This document shows positions 46,300 to 57,536 of a stretch of DNA of 64,000 nucleotides, piece after piece. Origin of the DNA: Calothrix sp. C42_A2020_038 (GTDB taxonomy: Bacteria; Cyanobacteriota; Cyanobacteriia; Cyanobacteriales; Nostocaceae). The notes under the pieces are model-generated. The model did not search any database. It worked only from the letters and a program-made list of their open reading frames with translations, and was not told the DNA's origin. The stretch's first letter is position 1. Each line of letters begins with the position of its first letter. The translations under genes were made by a program, and so were the position numbers. The stretch covers positions 372,001 to 436,000 of the forward strand of contig JACYLQ010000033.1 of the NCBI GenBank assembly GCA_015272395.1. The letters run 5' to 3'.

Positions 46300-47481
46300 T
46301 TAGCTTTTAATATCTAATGTTGAATTTAAGGGTATGGAAACAATAAAAGTTGTGCCAACACCCTCTTTGCTAACAAAGCTTATTTCTCCTCCGTGCAATT
46401 CAACATACTGCTTGACGATAGACAATCCTAAACCATTACCGGGGATTTTACCAACGTTACGGCAGCGGTGGAAGGAACAAAACAGTTTTTCTTGGTCGGC
46501 GTATGGAATACCAATACCTTTGTCCTGAATACGAAAAATGACCTCCTCTTGCAGACAGAATAAGTCAAATTTTACGATGCCACCGTCTGGTGAATATTTA
46601 ATAGCGTTTGTAAGTAAATTAGTCAGAATATGGCGTAGTAGTTTTTCGTCGAGGACAGGTTGGTGGGTATTTACTTCAGTATCGATATATTTATCTGAGC
46701 ATTGCAGGTTAGATAAAGTGGGTGTATGTTGCCGCGCGCATCTGCCTTGGGTAGTAAAGATGATTTGATGCGAATTGCGTGTACTGAGTTGAATTTCCTC
46801 AGCTAATTCCGTGCAAAACTTTTCTAGATTTAATGGCGCCGGGTTGAAATGAACTTTGTTTAGTTCACCTTCCCCAATGAGTAAAACATCACATAATAGC
46901 TCGGTCATTTGTATAGCGGCTTTTTTAATATGATTGATGTATTCAGTTTTTTTGCTTTCATTGACTTGGTTACTGTGAAGCATAAGTAACTCAGTAGAAG
47001 TAATGATCGCACTCAAAGGGTTACGAAATTCGTGGGTAGCCTTTGAAACAAACTGCGATTTGAGTTCTCGCAATGTTTTCTCCCGATTTAATGCTTCTTG
47101 TATACATATTTCATTGTGATGTCGAGAGAGGGCAATCTCGATTGTTGTAATTAATTGAGTATCATCAAATGGTTTTAGTACATACCCAAATGGTTGAGTA
47201 TATTTAGCTTTAGTCAGAGTTTTTTCATCGGAATAAGCTGTTAAATAAACAATCGGGATATGAAAGCGGGTGTAAATTTGTTCTGCTGCTTCAATACCAC
47301 TCATATCACCTTTAAGCATCACATCCATTAATATTAAGTCAGGCTGTAATGTTTCCGCTTTTTCAATGGCATGTTCTCCATAGGCTACAATTGCTGGTAC
47401 GTTATAACCCAAACGTTCGAGAGAATTTTTGATATCACAAGCAATAATACTTTCGTCCTCGACAACCAGGATACTTTTCAT
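46300..47481 (-). CDS. Response regulator-histidine kinase hybrid (REC-HisKA-HATPase)
   Basis: 393 aa, no membrane helix. The N-terminal receiver domain has VVEDESI, phospho-acceptor Asp in LILMDVMLKG and Lys in VLKPFD. Then come the H-box SKATHEFRNPLSAII and ATPase motifs NLLTNAIKYSPDGG, DKGIGIP and GNGLGLSIVKQYVELHGGE. A receiver at the N-terminus means another kinase can feed into it. The CBS/PAS kinase upstream, ending only 13 bp before this gene, is the obvious partner, giving a two-kinase relay. Target unknown. Confidence 0.92.
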   Translation of the reverse strand: MKSILVVEDESIIACDIKNSLERLGYNVPAIVAYGEHAIEKAETLQPDLILMDVMLKGDMSGIEAAEQIYTRFHIPIVYLTAYSDEKTLTKAKYTQPFGYVLKPFDDTQLITTIEIALSRHHNEICIQEALNREKTLRELKSQFVSKATHEFRNPLSAIITSTELLMLHSNQVNESKKTEYINHIKKAAIQMTELLCDVLLIGEGELNKVHFNPAPLNLEKFCTELAEEIQLSTRNSHQIIFTTQGRCARQHTPTLSNLQCSDKYIDTEVNTHQPVLDEKLLRHILTNLLTNAIKYSPDGGIVKFDLFCLQEEVIFRIQDKGIGIPYADQEKLFCSFHRCRNVGKIPGNGLGLSIVKQYVELHGGEISFVSKEGVGTTFIVSIPLNSTLDIKS

Positions 47482-47494
47482 TTTCTATTTCCTC

Positions 47495-49498
47495 CTAGTT
47501 TTGCTCGACGAAAGTGATTGTAAATGAAGTACCAAGTTTGTTGTTGAAAATAATCGAACCTTCTAGTTGTTCAACCAAACTCCAAACTAACTGTAATCCA
47601 AGAGATTGACTTCTGCGCGTGTCAATATCATCGGGAATACCAACTCCATTATCGCTGACACTTAAAGAATATTTACTATTTCCTAAATCTAGGAAGTCGA
47701 TGTAAATGATTCCATCAATACCGACAAAGGCATGTTTAATTGCATTTGACACAAGCTCATTAATAATTAAACCACAAGGAATAGCTGTATCAATTCTCAG
47801 TTGAATTGGATCAATTTTTAAATTAATCTGAATATTGCTGTTGAGTGCATAACCACGAACTAAATTTTGACTCAAATTCTGAACATACTCGGAAAATTTA
47901 ATTTTACCTAAATCGGTCGATTGATATAAACTTTCGTGAATCATTGCCATTGCTCGAACGCGATTTTGGCTATCGCGCAATATTTCCAGAGCTTCCTCAT
48001 CTTGAACATATCCAGCTTGTAATCGTAGTAAGCTAGATATTACTTGTAAATTGTTTTTGACGCGATGATGAATTTCTTTTAATAGTACTTCTTTTTCTTT
48101 CAAAGACGCTTTCAGGCGAGTTTCTGTATACTTACTAATTGTAATATCTGTATTCGAGCCTGCTAGAAAGCATACTTTATCAGTAATATCGCACATCATT
48201 GTACCGCGCGCTAAGAACCAGATATAATAACCTTCTCGATGGCGCATCCGGTGTTCTATCTCATACTTTGGTATCAAACCTTCGATATAGGCATTTATCT
48301 CGACTTTTAAGGCATCGATATCGGAAGGATGAACTAAATTTAACCAGTCTTCAAAGCAATTTGATATTTCGTGATCACAAAAACCAAGCATTGCCTTTAA
48401 ATTGTGGTCTACATATATCTTGTTAGTATCCAAATTCAATTCCCATATTCCTACCTTACCTGCGTAGATAGCTCTTGTATATCGCTCTTCTGCCTTTTTT
48501 AGTTCATAAGTCCTAGCATCGACTCTCTGTTCGAGTTCATATGCAGCTTTCTGTAAAGCTGCTTGTGCCTGCTTACGTTGAGTAATATCACGAACAATTA
48601 CAATAACTTGCTCTTGAGTTGAGGGGAGTAAACGAGCTTCATAACTTTTCTCTCCCTCAGACGTTGATAGTGAGTATTCGATTGCCACCAGAGATTTTGT
48701 TTGCTCAAGCTCAATTATTGCTTTTTCAAACTTCTCGCTAATATCAGATGGCATTACATCTCGAACTGTCTTGCCTAAAAATTGCTCTGGTGGTACGTAA
48801 AGTCCCGATACATCTTGAGCGTGGTAACTAAGTATCTTTCCTTCTTTCGCGATACGAAAATAAATATCAGGAAATGCTTGAAATATTTCCTGCAACTCTG
48901 ATGTCGTTTGCAGTAACTGCGCTTCTGTCTTCACAGAAAAACCAATTCTCTGACGTAAATGCTCGTTGGTTTCTGCCAATTCTCTAGTGCGACGAGCAAA
49001 TTGATTTTCTAATCTTGACTCTATTTGACTACGCTCTCGCATTTCCTCCTCTAATCGCTGTTTGGCCCGATTCAATTGACTTTGTAGTTGCGCCGCTATT
49101 ACTTCCGGTGTCAAAATACCTAACAAATGACCATCTTCATCGATAATTGGTAAAGATTTATGATCTTGTTGTTTCAAAAGCGCCAGTGCTGTGATTATAT
49201 CAATGTTTTTGTTAACCGTTATCGGCGCCCGCATCACCTCGCTAACTTTGACAGTACTATAGTCTACCTGAGAAAGCAGTAACTTTACTAAGTCAGCGAT
49301 GGTAAATACACCCAGTAAACGCGATTCTTCAACGACATAAATACAATCAATTCGAGCAGAATTGTTTTGGGAATACAAACCCACTGCTTCTTCACACTCC
49401 GATGTATCATTTCCAGCCATGAAATTAACAACTTGCATCAATGGTGTATCGGGTGCAAACATAGGTGTCGGGTCAACAATACTCTCTACTCTTTGCAT
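47495..49498 (-). CDS. Sensor histidine kinase with CBS pair, PAS domains and HisKA_2
   Basis: 667 aa. Residues 1-140 are two CBS domains ([20 protein letters not shown] and [19 protein letters not shown]), which often bind adenine nucleotides. A coiled coil, a PAS domain ([20 protein letters not shown]), a second coiled coil and a PAS/PAC domain ([20 protein letters not shown]) follow. The kinase core is the HisKA_2 type, [20 protein letters not shown], with ATPase motifs [13 protein letters not shown] and VSDNGVGIP. No membrane helices, so it senses a cytoplasmic cue. Same operon as the REC-kinase downstream. Confidence 0.92.
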   Translation of the reverse strand: MQRVESIVDPTPMFAPDTPLMQVVNFMAGNDTSECEEAVGLYSQNNSARIDCIYVVEESRLLGVFTIADLVKLLLSQVDYSTVKVSEVMRAPITVNKNIDIITALALLKQQDHKSLPIIDEDGHLLGILTPEVIAAQLQSQLNRAKQRLEEEMRERSQIESRLENQFARRTRELAETNEHLRQRIGFSVKTEAQLLQTTSELQEIFQAFPDIYFRIAKEGKILSYHAQDVSGLYVPPEQFLGKTVRDVMPSDISEKFEKAIIELEQTKSLVAIEYSLSTSEGEKSYEARLLPSTQEQVIVIVRDITQRKQAQAALQKAAYELEQRVDARTYELKKAEERYTRAIYAGKVGIWELNLDTNKIYVDHNLKAMLGFCDHEISNCFEDWLNLVHPSDIDALKVEINAYIEGLIPKYEIEHRMRHREGYYIWFLARGTMMCDITDKVCFLAGSNTDITISKYTETRLKASLKEKEVLLKEIHHRVKNNLQVISSLLRLQAGYVQDEEALEILRDSQNRVRAMAMIHESLYQSTDLGKIKFSEYVQNLSQNLVRGYALNSNIQINLKIDPIQLRIDTAIPCGLIINELVSNAIKHAFVGIDGIIYIDFLDLGNSKYSLSVSDNGVGIPDDIDTRRSQSLGLQLVWSLVEQLEGSIIFNNKLGTSFTITFVEQN

Positions 49499-49715
49499 AG
49501 CGGTGCTTACTCATGGTTGCGTAGCTGGAGTGGTTATTAATATGTTAAGTCTTGTATATAGCACAATTGTTTAGCTAATTTGTTGTTTGTATAAAAACTA
49601 TATTAAAGAATAAAAATACATTAAAAACAAGCATCTGTATATTTACTTGTGCATACCATATTTGCTGCAATGAAAGCCATAGAATAATAAAGTTGGGAAT
49701 AATTTAGGTAAGTGA

Positions 49716-51002
49716 ATGAAAGCGATGTCGTCTTATGAACAGATTCCACAGATCACAGCAATAGTTGGAGAAAATGCAGTTTTTATGTGGAATTCGGTTG
49801 AAATCGGTCGTCTTTCCCGTATTGATCAGGTATTTTTACCATCTGCAACGCTTCCCAGTTGTGTCGTTTATCCAAAATCGGAAGCGGAACTAGTCGCAAT
49901 CCAGTCCTTAACATATCGTAATAAATGGCGAGTTCTGATTTGTGGTAGTGCAAGTAAACTAAGTTGGGGTAATTTGGTTAGCGATATAGATTTAGTTATC
50001 AGTACCGAGCGTATGAATCAAGTCATTGAACACGCAGTTGGTGATTTAACTGTAACAGTCTATTCGGGTATGAAATTTGTCCAACTTCAGTCCATGTTAG
50101 AAAAAACAAAGCAATTCCTAGCCTTAGACCCAAATCCTTTATCAACTATCGGTGGTATTATTGCAACAGGAGATACTGGTTCACTGCGACAGCGTTACGG
50201 TAGCGTTCGCGACCAATTACTAGGTATTACCTTTGTATTAGCTAACGGGCAAATTGCCAAAGCTGGAGGAAGGGTAGTCAAGAATGTTGCTGGGTACGAT
50301 TTGATGAAGTTGTTCACAGGCTCGTATGGTAGTTTGGGAATCATTACTCAAGCAACATTTCGGTTATATCCCATGCAGTCAGCGTCATCGACTGTAATAT
50401 TAACGGGTAGTAGCGATGTAGTGCAGCAAGCAGCAGATATATTGCGTGGTTCTGCGTTAACTCCCACACAAGCAGATTTATTATCAAGTCAAATGGTATC
50501 AAATTTGGACTTGGGAAAAGGACTGGGTTTAATCGCACGGTTTCAAAGCATTGCTGAAAGCGTGAAGGAACAAGCAAGTAGGCTGTTAGATGTTGGTAAG
50601 AATTTAGGGTTGCAATCTGCTGTATATGATTTGGAAGATGAAAAAACACTATGGCAGAAATTACAACAACAAATATATTCTGATGGCAATATGCTCTTGA
50701 TTAAGAGCAAAATAGGAATATTACCAACAGCAGCAGTGGAAGTTTTCAATTTGGGGGAAGGAATAGTGCATATCAGTAGCGGTTTAGGAATATTGCAGTT
50801 TGAAAGTATAGATAAAGCACTAGAAGCGCGCACTTTATGTCAAAAACATGGTGGGTATCTGACAATTCTAGAGGCGCCTGCTTCAGTGAAGCAGAAAGTA
50901 GATGTATGGGGTTACACTGGAAATGCGCTCTCATTGATGCAACGTATAAAACAGCAGTTTGACCCGGAGAACATTTTAAACCCCGGAAGATTTATAGCTT
51001 AA
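49716..51002 (+). CDS. glcE: FAD-binding glycolate dehydrogenase-type subunit (GlcE-like)
   Basis: 428 aa. FAD_binding_4 (PCMH) domain: VVYPKSEAELVAIQSLTYRN, LICGSASKLSWG, DPNPLSTIGGIIATGDTGS and GRVVKNVAGYDLMKLFTGSY. The C-terminal part ends QQFDPENILNPGRF, typical of the GlcD/GlcE/VAO group. It lacks an iron-sulfur motif, which the gene 61 bp downstream (glcF) supplies. Together they would oxidise glycolate in photorespiration. The symbol glcE rather than glcD is a judgement from length and pairing. A second ATG at 49725 is an alternative start. Confidence 0.82.
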   Translation: MKAMSSYEQIPQITAIVGENAVFMWNSVEIGRLSRIDQVFLPSATLPSCVVYPKSEAELVAIQSLTYRNKWRVLICGSASKLSWGNLVSDIDLVISTERMNQVIEHAVGDLTVTVYSGMKFVQLQSMLEKTKQFLALDPNPLSTIGGIIATGDTGSLRQRYGSVRDQLLGITFVLANGQIAKAGGRVVKNVAGYDLMKLFTGSYGSLGIITQATFRLYPMQSASSTVILTGSSDVVQQAADILRGSALTPTQADLLSSQMVSNLDLGKGLGLIARFQSIAESVKEQASRLLDVGKNLGLQSAVYDLEDEKTLWQKLQQQIYSDGNMLLIKSKIGILPTAAVEVFNLGEGIVHISSGLGILQFESIDKALEARTLCQKHGGYLTILEAPASVKQKVDVWGYTGNALSLMQRIKQQFDPENILNPGRFIA

Positions 51003-51063
51003 ACTCCACAAATCTCTTTTCCCTATTCCCTAACTCCTCATACCTAGCTCCTACCTACTTACC

Positions 51064-52419
51064 ATGCAAATTTCAGAAAACGCAGCTAACGAAACAGCAA
51101 AAATAAAAAACCTTAAGGGGTTCGATGCAAACCATCCACCTGACCCAAAACTTATAGATAGCTGCGTCCATTGTGGTTTTTGTTTATCGACATGTCCTAG
51201 TTATCGAGTTCTTGGCAAAGAAATGGACTCCCCGCGCGGACGCATTTATTTAATGGACGCAATTAATGAAGGTGAAATTGCACTCAACCAAGCTTCTGCA
51301 CAACATTTTGACTCATGCTTAGGATGTCTTGCTTGTGTCACCACTTGTCCTTCAGGAGTACAGTACGACAAATTAATTTCGGCAACTCGTCATCAAGTCG
51401 AACGCAATTACCCCCGTAACTGGTATGACAAATTACTTCGTAAATTAATCTTCTCTTTGTTTCCTTACCCAAATATTTTACGTGTGTTCCTAGTTCCCTT
51501 ATTTTTCTATCAAAGACTTGGTTTACAAAAACTAGTGCGCGCGACAGGTTTACTCCAACTTATTTCCCCTCGTCTTGCGGCGATGGATTCGATATTACCA
51601 GAAATTACCTTAAAATCATTTCAAGGCAACTTCCCAACAATCATTCCTGCCCAAGGAGAAAAACGCTACCGTGTCGGTGTAATTTTAGGGTGTGTCCAAC
51701 GCTTATTTTTCTCACCTGTTAACGAAGCAACAGTGCGTGTTTTAACAGCAAACGGTTGTGAAGTAATAATTCCCAAATCACAAGGATGTTGTGCTGCACT
51801 CCCAGAACACCAAGGACAAACTGAACAAGCGAAAGCTTTGGCAAGACAAATGATAGATAGTTTTGCCAATACCAATGTTGATTATGTAATTATTAATGCA
51901 GCAGGTTGTGGTCATACATTAAAAGAATACGGTCATATCTTAGAAAATGACCCAGAATACGTTGAAAAAGCCAAGCAATTTGCAGCAAAAGTCAGAGATA
52001 TACAAGAGTTTTTAGCATCAATTGGTTTAACAACAAAATTATCTTCAATTACTGAAAAACCTTTGACATTAGTCTACCAAGATGCATGTCACTTATTGCA
52101 CGGTCAAAAAATCAGTATCCAACCGCGTCAACTACTACGTCAAATACCTAACATTAAATTAAAAGAGCCATTAGATGCAGCATTATGCTGTGGAAGTGCA
52201 GGTGTTTATAATATGCTGCAGCCCGAAGTAGCAGAAGAACTGGGAGCGCAAAAAGTGCAAAACCTACTTAATACAGGCGCCGAGTTGATAGCTTCAGCCA
52301 ACCCAGGATGTGCGCTGCAAATTAGTAAGCATTTGAAAGCGCAAGGTAAGAATGTTGAAGTCATGCATCCAATGGAGTTGTTAGATTATGCAATTCGTGG
52401 TGAGAAATTGACTTTATAA
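51064..52419 (+). CDS. glcF: Glycolate dehydrogenase iron-sulfur subunit
   Basis: 451 aa. Two [4Fe-4S] motifs near the N-terminus: CVHCGFCLSTCPSY (followed by PRGRIYLM) and CLGCLACVTTCPSG. Two cysteine-rich CCG domains follow (GCCAALPEHQGQ with CGHTLKEYG, and DACHLLHGQ with CCGSAGVYN), which hold an additional cluster in this family. This is the electron-transfer subunit of the GlcDEF glycolate dehydrogenase, probably at the membrane. Co-oriented with glcE, 61 bp downstream of it across a short heptamer repeat. Confidence 0.92.
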   Translation: MQISENAANETAKIKNLKGFDANHPPDPKLIDSCVHCGFCLSTCPSYRVLGKEMDSPRGRIYLMDAINEGEIALNQASAQHFDSCLGCLACVTTCPSGVQYDKLISATRHQVERNYPRNWYDKLLRKLIFSLFPYPNILRVFLVPLFFYQRLGLQKLVRATGLLQLISPRLAAMDSILPEITLKSFQGNFPTIIPAQGEKRYRVGVILGCVQRLFFSPVNEATVRVLTANGCEVIIPKSQGCCAALPEHQGQTEQAKALARQMIDSFANTNVDYVIINAAGCGHTLKEYGHILENDPEYVEKAKQFAAKVRDIQEFLASIGLTTKLSSITEKPLTLVYQDACHLLHGQKISIQPRQLLRQIPNIKLKEPLDAALCCGSAGVYNMLQPEVAEELGAQKVQNLLNTGAELIASANPGCALQISKHLKAQGKNVEVMHPMELLDYAIRGEKLTL

Positions 52420-52467
52420 CTGGTTGCTATATATTTTTTAGTCTTCTTGAGAGGACTTATGCTATTA

Positions 52468-52490
52468 GCCAGGGATTGCAAATCCCTGGC
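52468..52490. terminator. Bidirectional terminator between glcF and the secreted protein gene
   Basis: GCCAGGGATT and AATCCCTGGC form a perfect 10-bp stem with a 3-base loop between two convergent genes. Following bases are AT-rich on both sides. Confidence 0.75.
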
Positions 52491-52498
52491 AGATAATA

Positions 52499-53473
52499 TT
52501 ATTTACGCAGGTAGGTGAAACTAGGGTTCGGTCTACCAACAAAGCAAGAACGAGTGAAGTTATATTTCTTGATAATATCTAAGGATTGTTCGGCTTCTGC
52601 TTTGTTTGTGCCAAAATCAAACATCCAGTGACTACCATCTACAATTTTCCAACGGTTGTTGATTTTGCTTAAGGTTGTTGTTGCTGGATTAAATGCTACA
52701 CAATCTTCTCCTGGCATGGATGACGATGGAGCATTATCATTTACAAGTAGGTATGTGAATGATGGTTGTGGGCGCCCAACAAAGCAGGATTTGTTCATTC
52801 CGTATTTTTTGATTACTTGGAACGCGCGGGTTGCTTCATCTTTCTTATTACCAAAGTCAAACATCCAGTGATTTTCATTCTCAACGATTTTCCAACTACC
52901 GTTAACTTGTTTAACGGCGATGTTATTAGGGTTAAATGCAATACAATCTTCTTTTAGTGCTGATGAGCGTTCGAGTACAACTTCGTTGGAACGATAATTT
53001 TTATTTGCTCTTCTATCTTTTAAAATAATATATACTGATTTTGGTGGTCGTTGTCCTTTTTCAACAGCAAACCAAATCGAGTTTAAGTTTTTGGGAGATG
53101 GTAGCGCACAAAAACCGTATATATAGTTATTTGTTTGAGCATTGTTAATCTCTACCCAAGTTTGAGAAGAGTTTTTGTTATCTCCACAAGGTGGTAAATC
53201 TGGCGCCGCTTTAAACATTGCTGCTGGGAAAGCTTCCCAATTAGCCACAGCTAATTTATATCTCGTGAAATTTTTGCCGTTAGCTGTATATTCTTCTGTA
53301 CCTTGAAAAACAAGTTGAGGTGCAGGTAATTGGTTAGTAGCAATTTTTTGAACATGAACTGGTTGTATCACGTTTAAATCATATATTGAAGCAGAAACGC
53401 TTCCAAAATTCGATAGTACCATCCCTGCAATTAATAAGCCAGAGAATGGATTAGTATACTTGCTTTTTTTCAC
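52499..53473 (-). CDS. Secreted protein with two CFVGRPxPSFTY-type repeats
   Basis: 324 aa from the GTG at 53473, preferred because AAGGA lies 8 bp upstream and it yields a classical Sec signal peptide (KKSKYTNPFSGLLIAGMVLS, cleavage near VSAS). A TTG at 53575 would add 34 unlikely residues. The middle region is unrecognised. The last 155 residues are two copies of a domain: CIAFNPNNIAVKQVNGSWKI, HWMFDFGNKKDEA, CFVGRPQPSFTYL, then CVAFNPATTTLSKINNRWKI, HWMFDFGTNKAEA, CFVGRPNPSFTYL. Probably extracellular or periplasmic, with a binding role; no catalytic motif. Confidence 0.8.
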   Translation of the reverse strand: MKKSKYTNPFSGLLIAGMVLSNFGSVSASIYDLNVIQPVHVQKIATNQLPAPQLVFQGTEEYTANGKNFTRYKLAVANWEAFPAAMFKAAPDLPPCGDNKNSSQTWVEINNAQTNNYIYGFCALPSPKNLNSIWFAVEKGQRPPKSVYIILKDRRANKNYRSNEVVLERSSALKEDCIAFNPNNIAVKQVNGSWKIVENENHWMFDFGNKKDEATRAFQVIKKYGMNKSCFVGRPQPSFTYLLVNDNAPSSSMPGEDCVAFNPATTTLSKINNRWKIVDGSHWMFDFGTNKAEAEQSLDIIKKYNFTRSCFVGRPNPSFTYLRK

Positions 53474-53817
53474 TTGATTAATCCTTGATAAAATAAATTT
53501 ACATAATCTCAATAATGTTGGTAAAGACCCGTTGCTTAAAGGGTTTCTACACGTTATTGGTCTATATGTTTGCAATTCAAATTTTATGCAACATAGATTT
53601 AGATTAGGTAAAATGAAGCTTAACTCAACAATCTTGCAGGGGATTAAGGTCTTTAATCGTTCTCAATGTAATTCTCAATACTTTTGGAGGAAGAATATTT
53701 GTATGGTTATATTGGGAACGCGGTATCTGAACTGCAATATTGCTCACTTTGGCGCCGATATTGTGCTTCAGGTGATTCTAGTTTTTTGTAAAATTAAGTT
53801 TGAAAGGAGATAGAAAA
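53474..53817. other. Divergent intergenic region
   Basis: About 340 bp between the secreted protein gene and a small membrane protein gene. An overlapping 93-codon plus-strand frame (53532-53813) starts inside the opposite 5' region and shows no protein character. No repeats or RNA genes recognised. Confidence 0.45.
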
Positions 53818-54027
53818 ATGATGTCATCGATTAAACGCTTTAGCATTGGTGCAATACTAGGAATAGTGATTGCTGGAACATATTGGGTGGGAACTAATTA
53901 TTTTGACTATTCAATTAACTTAATTAGAGGTCTTTTAGGCTGTTTGGTACTGGGAATTATCTGCGGATTGATAACACTTAAATGGGGCTATCAAGTTTTG
54001 GAGTCTTTGTTAGAGAACTTGCATTAA
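53818..54027 (+). CDS. Small two-helix membrane protein, 69 aa
   Basis: ATG at 53818 has AAGGAGA 8 bp upstream, so it is preferred over a TTG at 53800. Two membrane helices: FSIGAILGIVIAGTYWVG and LIRGLLGCLVLGIICGLITL, joined by NYFDYSIN, with a short acidic tail LESLLENLH. No family recognised. It lies upstream of mutS in the same direction, 180 bp away, and may be independently transcribed. Confidence 0.65.
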   Translation: MMSSIKRFSIGAILGIVIAGTYWVGTNYFDYSINLIRGLLGCLVLGIICGLITLKWGYQVLESLLENLH

Positions 54028-54210
54028 ATTTAGGATTTATTCGCGTTGCCAATTACCTCGGCTTATATTAGACTATATGTACTATGTCTCGAAAAGTAGC
54101 TGCTAAGACAAAATCAATAAACATAAATAATCTTTGAACAAAGTTAAAGTAACTCCAACTACGCGCTATTATCGGATATTGTCAGGTTGACTTTTGTAAT
54201 CCTTGATATC

Positions 54211-56805
54211 ATGACAGCTTCTTATTCCGCATCCCAACCAGGTTCTAGCACTGCCGCTTTCATTACAGACCACCGCAAGGTAGATGTTAGCAAGCTGAGT
54301 CAGATGTACCAGCACTATGTTGAGGTCAAAGAAATGCACCCCCATGCGGTGCTTTTTTATCGGGTAGGTGATTTCTTTGAATGTTATTTCGGTGATGCGG
54401 TGACATTGGCGCAGGAGTTGGAACTCGTACTCACGAGTAAACAAGCAGGGGAACAAGGAAGAGTCGCAATGTCGGGTGTTCCTCACCATGCTTGGGAACG
54501 TCACGCTACAGATTTAGTTGAAAAGGGTTATGCCGTTGTTATTTGTGACCAAGTAGAAGATGCTTCAGAAGCAGCAGGAAGACTGGTACGTCGAGAGGTA
54601 ACACGGATTATTACTCCTGGGACGTTGCTTGAAGATGGAATGCTCAAAGCTAGTCGTAATAATTACCTAGCTGCGGTTGTAATTGCCGGAGACTCTTGGG
54701 GATTAGCTTATGCAGATATATCTACAGGAGAATTTTTAACTACACAAAGCAGTAATTTAGAACACTTGACGCAGGAAATAATGCGCTTACAGCCTGCGGA
54801 AGTATTAATACCTACAAATGCACCAGATTTAGGCGCCTTGTTACGTCCTGGTGAAAAGTCAGCGAGTTTGCCGGAATGTTTACCAGCAAATTTTTGTTAC
54901 AGTTTTCGTTCTCAAATTCCTTTTTCTCTGGGTGAAGCACGCAGTCAGTTATTACAAAAATTTAAGCTGCGTTCTTTAGAAGGTATTGGTTGCGAACATT
55001 TGCCTTTAGCCGTGCGTGCGGCAGGTGGGTTACTTCAATACTTAGAAGAAACGCAAAAAGAAAATTCTATTCCTTTACAACCACTACGTTCTTATACCCT
55101 TACTGATTTTTTGATTGTAGACCATCAAACACGGCGTAACCTAGAAATTACGCAGACAGTACGCGATGGCACATATCATGGTTCTTTATTATGGGCACTG
55201 GATAGAACTTCGACATCAATGGGTGGACGCGCGCTGCGAAGATGGTTGTTACAACCGTTATTAGATATAAAAGGCATTAACGCACGTCAAGATACAATTC
55301 AAGAGTTAGTTGAAAATACTGCATTGCGTCATGATATTCGGCAGTTATTAAAACGAATTTATGATTTAGAAAGATTAACAGGACGTACTGGGTCAGGAAC
55401 GGCAAACGCACGCGACCTCAAAGCTTTGGCTGAGTCTCTATCGATATTGCCAGAGTTGGCATATCTGGTATCAGAAGCAAAATCACCTTTTTTGAAAGCT
55501 TTGCAAAAGGTTCCACCTGAACTGGAAGTTATAGGACGAAAAATTAGCGCCCATATTGTTGAGTCTCCTCCGATTATTATTAAAGAAGGTAATTTAATTC
55601 GCTCTGGTGTTAATCCTCAGTTAGATGAAAGGAAAGCGTTAGTTGAGGAAGATCAAAGGTGGATTGCTAATTTGGAAGTCGATGAACGCGCTCGCACGGG
55701 TATTCCAACTTTGAAGGTTGGGTTTAATAAGACGTTTGGTTATTACATCAGCATTTCGCGTGCGAAAGCTGACCAAGTTCCTAGTAATTACATTCGTAAA
55801 CAAACTTTGACAAATGAGGAACGTTATATAACAGCGGAATTGAAGGAACGCGAGACACGAATTCTGAATGCTCAAGATGATTTATACAAGTTAGAGTATG
55901 AGATTTTTGTAGCTTTGCGTGAGGAAGTTGCTGTTTACGCTGAAGCTATTCGCAATATCTCGCGCGCTGTTGCTGCTGCAGATGTGTTGTGTGGGTTAGC
56001 TGAGTTGGCAGTTATGCAAGGTTATTGTCGTCCAGAGATGGTGGAAGGTAGGGGGATTAATGTAGTAGATGGGCGCCATCCTGTGGTGGAACAGTCGCTT
56101 CCTGCTGGTTTTTTTGTACCGAATTCGATTCATTTGGGAGGTTTTGACCACGGAAACGCAAAGAGCGCAGAGGTGAAGAAGGATTCTCCTGATTTAGTAA
56201 TTTTGACAGGCCCGAATGCAAGTGGGAAGAGTTGTTATTTGCGTCAGGTGGGGTTAATTCAATTAATGGCGCAAATTGGTAGTTTTGTACCTGCAAGATA
56301 TGCGAAATTGGGGGTTTGTGACCGAATCTTTACTCGCGTTGGCGCCGTGGATGATTTGGCCACAGGTCAGTCTACTTTTATGGTGGAGATGAATGAGACG
56401 GCGAATATTCTTAATCATGCTACGAATAAATCATTGGTGTTGCTAGATGAGATCGGTCGGGGAACTGCTACATTTGATGGGCTTTCGATCGCTTGGGCTG
56501 TTGCGGAATATTTAGCTGCGGAAATTAAAGCGCGAACTATTTTTGCTACGCACTATCATGAGTTAAACGAGTTGGCAAGTATTTTACCTAATGTTGCGAA
56601 CTATCAAGTAACAGTCAAGGAAATGCCCGACCAGATCATCTTTTTACACCAAGTACAACCAGGTGGCGCCCAAAAATCTTATGGTATTGAAGCAGGAAGA
56701 TTAGCGGGTTTACCACCAGTTGTCATTAAACGAGCGAAACAAGTAATGGGACAAATCGAACAGCACAGTAAAATCTCAATTGGGCTGCAAAATCTAGAAA
56801 CATAG
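54211..56805 (+). CDS. mutS: DNA mismatch repair protein MutS
   Basis: 864 aa from the ATG at 54211; a TTG eight codons upstream is less likely. Mismatch-reading Phe-x-Glu is in [15 protein letters not shown] near residue 53. The core/clamp region has [19 protein letters not shown]. The ATPase has Walker [10 protein letters not shown] near residue 665, [16 protein letters not shown] (Walker B and signature) and FATHYHEL. Complete MutS1 length. It recognises mismatches as a dimer and recruits MutL; mutL is not in the window. Its end is 11 bp from the convergent CAP gene. Confidence 0.97.
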   Translation: MTASYSASQPGSSTAAFITDHRKVDVSKLSQMYQHYVEVKEMHPHAVLFYRVGDFFECYFGDAVTLAQELELVLTSKQAGEQGRVAMSGVPHHAWERHATDLVEKGYAVVICDQVEDASEAAGRLVRREVTRIITPGTLLEDGMLKASRNNYLAAVVIAGDSWGLAYADISTGEFLTTQSSNLEHLTQEIMRLQPAEVLIPTNAPDLGALLRPGEKSASLPECLPANFCYSFRSQIPFSLGEARSQLLQKFKLRSLEGIGCEHLPLAVRAAGGLLQYLEETQKENSIPLQPLRSYTLTDFLIVDHQTRRNLEITQTVRDGTYHGSLLWALDRTSTSMGGRALRRWLLQPLLDIKGINARQDTIQELVENTALRHDIRQLLKRIYDLERLTGRTGSGTANARDLKALAESLSILPELAYLVSEAKSPFLKALQKVPPELEVIGRKISAHIVESPPIIIKEGNLIRSGVNPQLDERKALVEEDQRWIANLEVDERARTGIPTLKVGFNKTFGYYISISRAKADQVPSNYIRKQTLTNEERYITAELKERETRILNAQDDLYKLEYEIFVALREEVAVYAEAIRNISRAVAAADVLCGLAELAVMQGYCRPEMVEGRGINVVDGRHPVVEQSLPAGFFVPNSIHLGGFDHGNAKSAEVKKDSPDLVILTGPNASGKSCYLRQVGLIQLMAQIGSFVPARYAKLGVCDRIFTRVGAVDDLATGQSTFMVEMNETANILNHATNKSLVLLDEIGRGTATFDGLSIAWAVAEYLAAEIKARTIFATHYHELNELASILPNVANYQVTVKEMPDQIIFLHQVQPGGAQKSYGIEAGRLAGLPPVVIKRAKQVMGQIEQHSKISIGLQNLET

Positions 56806-56816
56806 AACTTTGAAAC

Positions 56817-57536
56817 TTACTTATCTTTAAAACCACCTGCGTAAGTTATGACACACATTTTTCCATACCTAGCGTGATTGCCAAAGCCAACCCCAGCGAC
56901 TTTAAAATTAGGGTTAAAGATATTTTTGCGATGTCCTCTATCGGGTACTCCATCATCAATAATTAACTGCATGACAATATCTTGGGCTGTTGCAGGACCA
57001 TAACTGATATTCTCACCTGCGGTCACTTCCCACTTACCATATTTGCTGATGCGAGAAAAGAGAGTACTGCCGTTACTACCACTGTGACCTGTTGAACCCT
57101 TCGGACCTTGGTCTTTTACATGATCTTTGGCGCCTAGTGACATTCCTTTTGATGGAGATAAAGCAGCTACTGGACGCTGTGACTTGAGAAATGCAAGCGC
57201 TTCGTCTACTGCCCTTATTCCTTCTTGAGTGACTAAAAATGTATTATTTCCAATGTTGACCCTATTACCTTGGAAACGCTTGCGGTAGCTTTCAATAATT
57301 GGAATGTAAGATTTGGGGTTTGTCCGCACTTTGTTAGTTTCTGCAATCACCTGTTGTTCCAAGGACGATAGATAACTTGCACGTGCTAACAAAGTGGGAC
57401 TATAGGTTTGACTGACTTTGACTGTAGATGAGTTATTACTACGTACACTAGCAAAGGATGGGTTTAATAAGCTTTGATGTAAAAAACTATTAACTATTAA
57501 GGTGACTGGAAGTGTCACTAAGTTAAAACGATACAT
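56817..57536 (-). CDS. Secreted CAP (SCP/PR1)-domain protein
   Basis: 239 aa. N-terminal hydrophobic stretch ([16 protein letters not shown]) is probably a signal peptide or anchor. The CAP domain spans about residues 60-235: [53 protein letters not shown] (active-site His region), AGENISYG and [19 protein letters not shown], the last being the CAP signature. Bacterial CAP proteins are extracytoplasmic; function is mostly unknown, possibly wall- or lipid-related. Confidence 0.88.
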   Translation of the reverse strand: MYRFNLVTLPVTLIVNSFLHQSLLNPSFASVRSNNSSTVKVSQTYSPTLLARASYLSSLEQQVIAETNKVRTNPKSYIPIIESYRKRFQGNRVNIGNNTFLVTQEGIRAVDEALAFLKSQRPVAALSPSKGMSLGAKDHVKDQGPKGSTGHSGSNGSTLFSRISKYGKWEVTAGENISYGPATAQDIVMQLIIDDGVPDRGHRKNIFNPNFKVAGVGFGNHARYGKMCVITYAGGFKDK

